Source: Laterigemmans sp052161645
Lineage (GTDB): Bacteria; Planctomycetota; Planctomycetia; Pirellulales; Pirellulaceae
NCBI GenBank assembly: GCA_052161645.1
Contig: CP197414.1
DNA: 64,000 nucleotides
Strand: one strand, 5' to 3'
Part shown: piece by piece, positions 60,840 to 64,000 of the stretch
Position numbering within the stretch: position 1 is the first letter of the stretch
Layout of the letters: each line of letters opens with the position of its first letter
Notes under the pieces: model-generated
Seen by the model: only the letters and a program-made list of their open reading frames with translations
Database searches by the model: none
What the model was told of the DNA's origin: nothing
Program-made: the position numbers and the translations under genes

Positions 60840-61856
60840 TTAGTTAGGGATCTGAGCAACTTGACCATCAGCCATAGCCGACAAGTGGATCAGCAGCTGG
60901 GCATCGATGGTCATGCTGATCGGCTTCACAGCACCGTCACACATGGTGAACTGGATGATGTCCGCAGGGTGCATGCTGCTGTAGCGGAACCAGTGCTTTT
61001 GGTTACGCAAGTTGTAAACCGGGCGGTGCCATTCGGTGAATTGAGGGCCCATGTTCCAGCTGAACGACCACTGACGGTCAACAGCGAGAACCGGATCGCC
61101 CCAAAGGCCAGTGACTTCGCCGAACAGAAATGTGCTCGAGGTGCCGTCTCGGACGTCACGGAAACCGGTTTTACTACGGCTATAGAAGACACCCTTGAAG
61201 CGATCGCGGCTGGCGATACCAACACCCAACTGCCCGGCCGAGCCGAGATAGTTGGTCTTGCCAAGCGCGTCGGTCAACCAACCACGCATCGTGCAACCGG
61301 AAGGAGTGGTGTAAATCTCAGTTGCGCAGATGTTGGTAAAGTCAGGGTTGTCCGAGGGGCAAACCAGCGAGGAAATGCCGAACTGCAATTGGTCCCAGCA
61401 GCTTTCCGCGGGGTAAGCACCCTCGACCCAGCGACGATATCGCCAAGCTTCGGTCGTGGGCACGCCAGTTCCGCCCTTGTCGACGTTCAAGTCACGCTTC
61501 TGCGACCAAAGTTGGTACAACTGGGTCGCTTCCATGTAGGGAAACAAGTACACCAGGTGCCCGGTGTAGCTGTTGGTGTCTGGCTTATAGCCAGCCGACG
61601 CGGCGAATTCGTTCTTGAACGTGCCCTGGAAACCCGGGGGAAACTTCTTGGTGGCCGATTCATGGTTGTGAACCGCCAACCCAAGCTGCTTCATGTTGTT
61701 CTGGCAGCTCATCCGACGAGCAGCCTCACGAGCCGCTTGCACGGCCGGCAGAAGCAAACCCACCAAAATACCAATGATCGCGATGACCACCAGCAACTCC
61801 ACCAAGGTAAAACCTTGGCGAGCACGGACTGTTGTCTCAAGTCGTGCGTTCCGCAT
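60840..61856 (-). CDS. DUF1559-domain protein with prepilin-type N-terminus, copy 2
   Basis: The 338-residue product is nearly the same as the copy at 58713-59729, with the same length, the pilin-like motif RQGFTLVELLVVIAIIGILV and the same C-terminal end. Differences cluster in the first 15 residues and in a few positions such as NLRNQKHWFRYSS versus NLGNSKQWFRFSS. GAGGTG lies about 6 bases before the ATG at 61856. The two copies with their lipoprotein partners form a tandem duplicated cassette. Confidence 0.95.
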   Translation of the reverse strand: MRNARLETTVRARQGFTLVELLVVIAIIGILVGLLLPAVQAAREAARRMSCQNNMKQLGLAVHNHESATKKFPPGFQGTFKNEFAASAGYKPDTNSYTGHLVYLFPYMEATQLYQLWSQKRDLNVDKGGTGVPTTEAWRYRRWVEGAYPAESCWDQLQFGISSLVCPSDNPDFTNICATEIYTTPSGCTMRGWLTDALGKTNYLGSAGQLGVGIASRDRFKGVFYSRSKTGFRDVRDGTSSTFLFGEVTGLWGDPVLAVDRQWSFSWNMGPQFTEWHRPVYNLRNQKHWFRYSSMHPADIIQFTMCDGAVKPISMTIDAQLLIHLSAMADGQVAQIPN

Positions 61857-62040
61857 GTGAAACACCTCAAAAAATGATGAAAAATCTTGCCATGAATGTC
61901 CCGCCAGCAAACACCGGCTAATAAAAACGACTCCAACGTTACACAGGCTGCCGCTTGCGACGGCGTATTCACAATGATGCAAAAAAAAGGGAATGACGTT
62001 GCACCCCGCTCGGGGGCGTGAATGCCTAGACGTTGAAATT
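61857..62040 (-). promoter_or_regulatory. Conserved leader of DUF1559 copy 2
   Basis: This matches the leader of copy 1: a GAGGTG ribosome-binding site, a small hairpin (61903-61918) with changed but still pairing bases, and the AGGGAATGACGTT block (61988-62000). Confidence 0.55.
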
Positions 62041-62500
62041 AACGCACACGTGCCTCACCCCCTTCTGCGGTTCTGCGGTCGGGGGTATTGCTGCATGCGC
62101 TTTCACGACACACTCAAATCCTAAGCAAGTTTCAGAAAACTCAACTACTTTTTTGAAGTTTTTTCTTTTTTCTCGCGATACCTTCCCTTAACGGCGGCGC
62201 ATCAGCAGCTTCGGGGCTTCTAAGGGCGATGATTGCGCCGCAAAAAATAGGGTCGTTTTTACACTCGATTGGATTTGGTTAATCGAATCTGAGCGCTGAA
62301 TCCCGATTTCAGCCCGTTGGTGCCTCCGGGCCGCAATTCCTGCCCCCCGTTTGTTCACATTCCGGCGAGTCATTCGCCAAATCAGGGGGTCGCGTCGGAT
62401 TGTCTCGTCCGTTGTTTATTTTCAGCCTGTTTTTGATGTAGCTTCGTTGAATTTCGAGCTGATTGGGGACGAATTCTGGCTCGACGCCAGGCGGTTCAAC
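62041..62500. other. Intergenic stretch, little seen
   Basis: About 460 bp between divergent genes. Apart from the block near 62110-62160 shared with the other cassette upstream region, I see no gene, RNA or repeat. It likely holds the promoter of the DUF1559 cassette. Confidence 0.4.
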
Positions 62501-62708
62501 TTGCTGTGACGGCTCCGGCCGAAGAGTTCTCTATGAACGGGAGGAGAGCTCGTCAATTACCAGCCCCCATCCTCAGCAATCTTATGTTTCGCATTCTGGC
62601 CAGCAGATTCTCCGCAGCTGAAGATTTTCTTCATGTTGAAGAGGAAATGACCTCAAGCTCACAAACGGGTCTTCAACGTGGTGCAAGCCGGTCAAGTGCC
62701 AGTGGCAA

Positions 62709-63452
62709 TTGGTTGTCAGTCGGCAAAAAGTCGCTGATCGCAGTTGTTGGCGTATTTGCTGGCTGTTTGCCCATGCCTGGATGCTGGCGAGCCTTCGCCG
62801 AGGAGAGTTTCAGTGGTGGTTAAGCGAAGCGGGGCCGATCGAAATGGCCTCGGGTTGGGGATATTTGACGATCGGCTCTGGGTTGATTGCGTTTTCCTTG
62901 CTGAAGTTCCTGGGCATGCCTGTGCGCCCCCCCCGCAGCTCGCACAAGTGCTCTGCGGCAACTTCTCAGTCGCTTCGGCAGGGAGCGGGTGCCAGCCATG
63001 CGATGCTCGGTTTGTGCTTGGTCTTATTGGCTTGCCGTGAGTTTGATTGGCTCAAACTGTGGACCTCCGGCGGGATTATGAAGCTCAGTTCCTATTTCGA
63101 TTCCTCGGTGGCAATTCCCGAGAGACTGCTGGCCATCGCGGTGATGGGGCTGATCGGTTGGCTGTTAATCGCCACTATCTCACGGCACTCGCGGGCATCT
63201 GTCGCCGATCTGCTAGCGGGCAAATCAGTGTCCTTGCTGGTTGCTGTCGGCCTGTTGTTGCTGCCAATCTCAAAGGGACTCGACTCCAGCCGACGCGTTT
63301 TCAGCTCACTGGGCGCTGAGCTTCCCCAGGCCACGCAGATGCCGGTGGTTGCCACCGAAGAGTTGGTCGAACTGGCGATTCCAGCCTGCATCCTGGCAGC
63401 ATGTCTGCTTGCCCTCATTCCGTTGCGGCGTTTGCGACATCTTCTCCGCTAG
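62709..63452 (+). CDS. Polytopic membrane protein of unknown function
   Basis: The product (up to 247 residues) has several hydrophobic segments: GYLTIGSGLIAFSLLKFLGM, ASHAMLGLCLVLLACREFDW, LLAIAVMGLIGWLLIATISR, VSLLVAVGLLLLPISKGLD and IPACILAACLLALIPLRRLR. No family was recognised. The start is uncertain: the first 24 residues look unlike a membrane protein start, and an ATG at 62781 (MLASLRRGE) is a good alternative. Another frame (62506-62823) overlaps the 5' end and could indicate a frameshift. Confidence 0.7.
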   Translation: MVVSRQKVADRSCWRICWLFAHAWMLASLRRGEFQWWLSEAGPIEMASGWGYLTIGSGLIAFSLLKFLGMPVRPPRSSHKCSAATSQSLRQGAGASHAMLGLCLVLLACREFDWLKLWTSGGIMKLSSYFDSSVAIPERLLAIAVMGLIGWLLIATISRHSRASVADLLAGKSVSLLVAVGLLLLPISKGLDSSRRVFSSLGAELPQATQMPVVATEELVELAIPACILAACLLALIPLRRLRHLLR

Positions 63453-63543
63453 CCAATTCGTGCTTAACGGTTGGAGATCGGGTATGCTGAGAGTTGATAA
63501 TCGGCCACGCTTAGAGTCTCCCCCCCTTCGTTGCAGGTGCATC

Positions 63544-64000
63544 ATGGCTCGACTCCAGTCCGGCTCGCCCACGCCTTGGCAACATAATCCATTATCCCGA
63601 CGCCAAGCTTTGCAAGCGGGTGCGATTGGGATTCTCGGTTTAGGGATGAACCATCTAGCCGGCCTGCGTGATGCTCGGGCTAGCGGGAGCGAAGGAGCCA
63701 GCGGGAGCGAATTGCCTGCCGGTAAGGCGAAATCGTGCATCTTTATATTCCTCTCTGGCGGCCTAGCACAACACGAGAGCTTTGACATGAAGCCGCTGGC
63801 GACTGACAGCGTGCGAGGCGAGTTCAGCCCGATCGCGACCAAAACGCCCGGGCTGCAGATCTGCGAGCACTTGCCGCTGCTCGCCCAGCGGAGTGAAGCG
63901 TGGGCGATCTGTCGTTCGCTGACCCATCAGTCCAACGAACATTCCGCCGCGCATCACATCATGCTGACGGGGCGCTCGCAGTTGCCAACTGGTTTTAGCC
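63544..64000 (+). CDS. DUF1501-family protein with Tat signal (partial, C-terminus beyond window)
   Basis: The visible 152 residues start MARLQSGSPTPWQHNPLSRR and carry a twin-arginine signal (SRRQALQAGAIGILGLG). The DUF1501 hallmarks follow: CIFIFLSGGLAQHESFDMKP, then VRGEFSPIATKTPGLQICEH, LPLLAQRSEAWAICRSLTH and HSAAHHIMLTGRSQLP. DUF1501 proteins are alkaline-phosphatase-like sulfatase relatives abundant in planctomycetes and usually paired with DUF1553/DUF1549 cytochrome-type genes, which may follow beyond the window. The Tat signal suggests export by the system to which the two TatA genes in this window belong. Confidence 0.93.
   Translation, partial: MARLQSGSPTPWQHNPLSRRQALQAGAIGILGLGMNHLAGLRDARASGSEGASGSELPAGKAKSCIFIFLSGGLAQHESFDMKPLATDSVRGEFSPIATKTPGLQICEHLPLLAQRSEAWAICRSLTHQSNEHSAAHHIMLTGRSQLPTGFS

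Noticed and set aside
60207..61877. Long plus-strand frame of 556 codons
   Set aside because: It is antisense to the second DUF1559 and lipoprotein genes. Its composition mirrors their codon bias, and a shorter equivalent exists over the first copy.

Overview
The window looks like part of a planctomycete chromosome, probably family Pirellulaceae (Rhodopirellula/Blastopirellula-like). This is inferred from family content: an N-terminal LEPR-type motif on a giant surface protein, two DUF1559 proteins with type IV pilin-like N-termini, a DUF1501 protein with a Tat signal, a methanopterin-dependent C1 enzyme (Ftr) in a bacterium, and an ExbB/ExbD pair followed by a membrane-anchored alpha/alpha-toroid protein. 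No rRNA, tRNA, CRISPR array, phage or transposase was seen.

Positions 1-21875 (minus strand) are one open reading frame that runs off the left edge, at least 7291 codons. It encodes a giant extracellular protein: an N-terminal LEPR motif and DUF4347 domain, RTX-like and galactose-binding-like modules, two LamG domains, a C-type lectin-like domain, cadherin-like modules, a CBM60-like module, then 38 consecutive VCBS repeats of exactly 100 residues (300 bp each). Just upstream on the same strand is an HlyD/RND-type periplasmic adaptor (21950-22822), and divergent from it is a TolC/NodT-type outer-membrane lipoprotein (23251-24891). Together they suggest an adhesin with export partners, but no ABC or RND pump is visible.

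Positions 25068-28776 hold a small membrane protein, folate enzyme MTHFS, the H4MPT enzyme Ftr, endonuclease IV and two TatA-type proteins. Positions 29048-34542 look like an operon: TPR protein, ExbB/TolQ, ExbD/TolR and a TonB-position protein carrying a squalene-cyclase-like toroid. Positions 34703-36262 are a GNAT-nitrilase fusion gene interrupted by one in-frame TAA. Two secreted proteins of unknown function follow (36377-38511).

Positions 38582-48987 are mostly minus-strand housekeeping genes: glyA, a PHP-family phosphatase, a class V aminotransferase, serS, thrS, a LolA-like protein, an S41 protease and a tandem universal stress protein. Divergent from the stress protein is a ten-gene plus-strand operon (49211-57042) for an Mrp-type cation/proton antiporter, in the order E-F-G-A(C-terminal)-B-C-D and extended by two further NuoL/M-like subunits and a small membrane protein. 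A convergent DEAD-box helicase (rhlE type) follows.

Positions 58416-62040 hold a duplicated cassette, each copy with a conserved leader, a DUF1559 gene and a tiny lipoprotein gene; the second copy ends in a clear intrinsic terminator. The right end has a polytopic membrane protein and the start of a DUF1501 protein.
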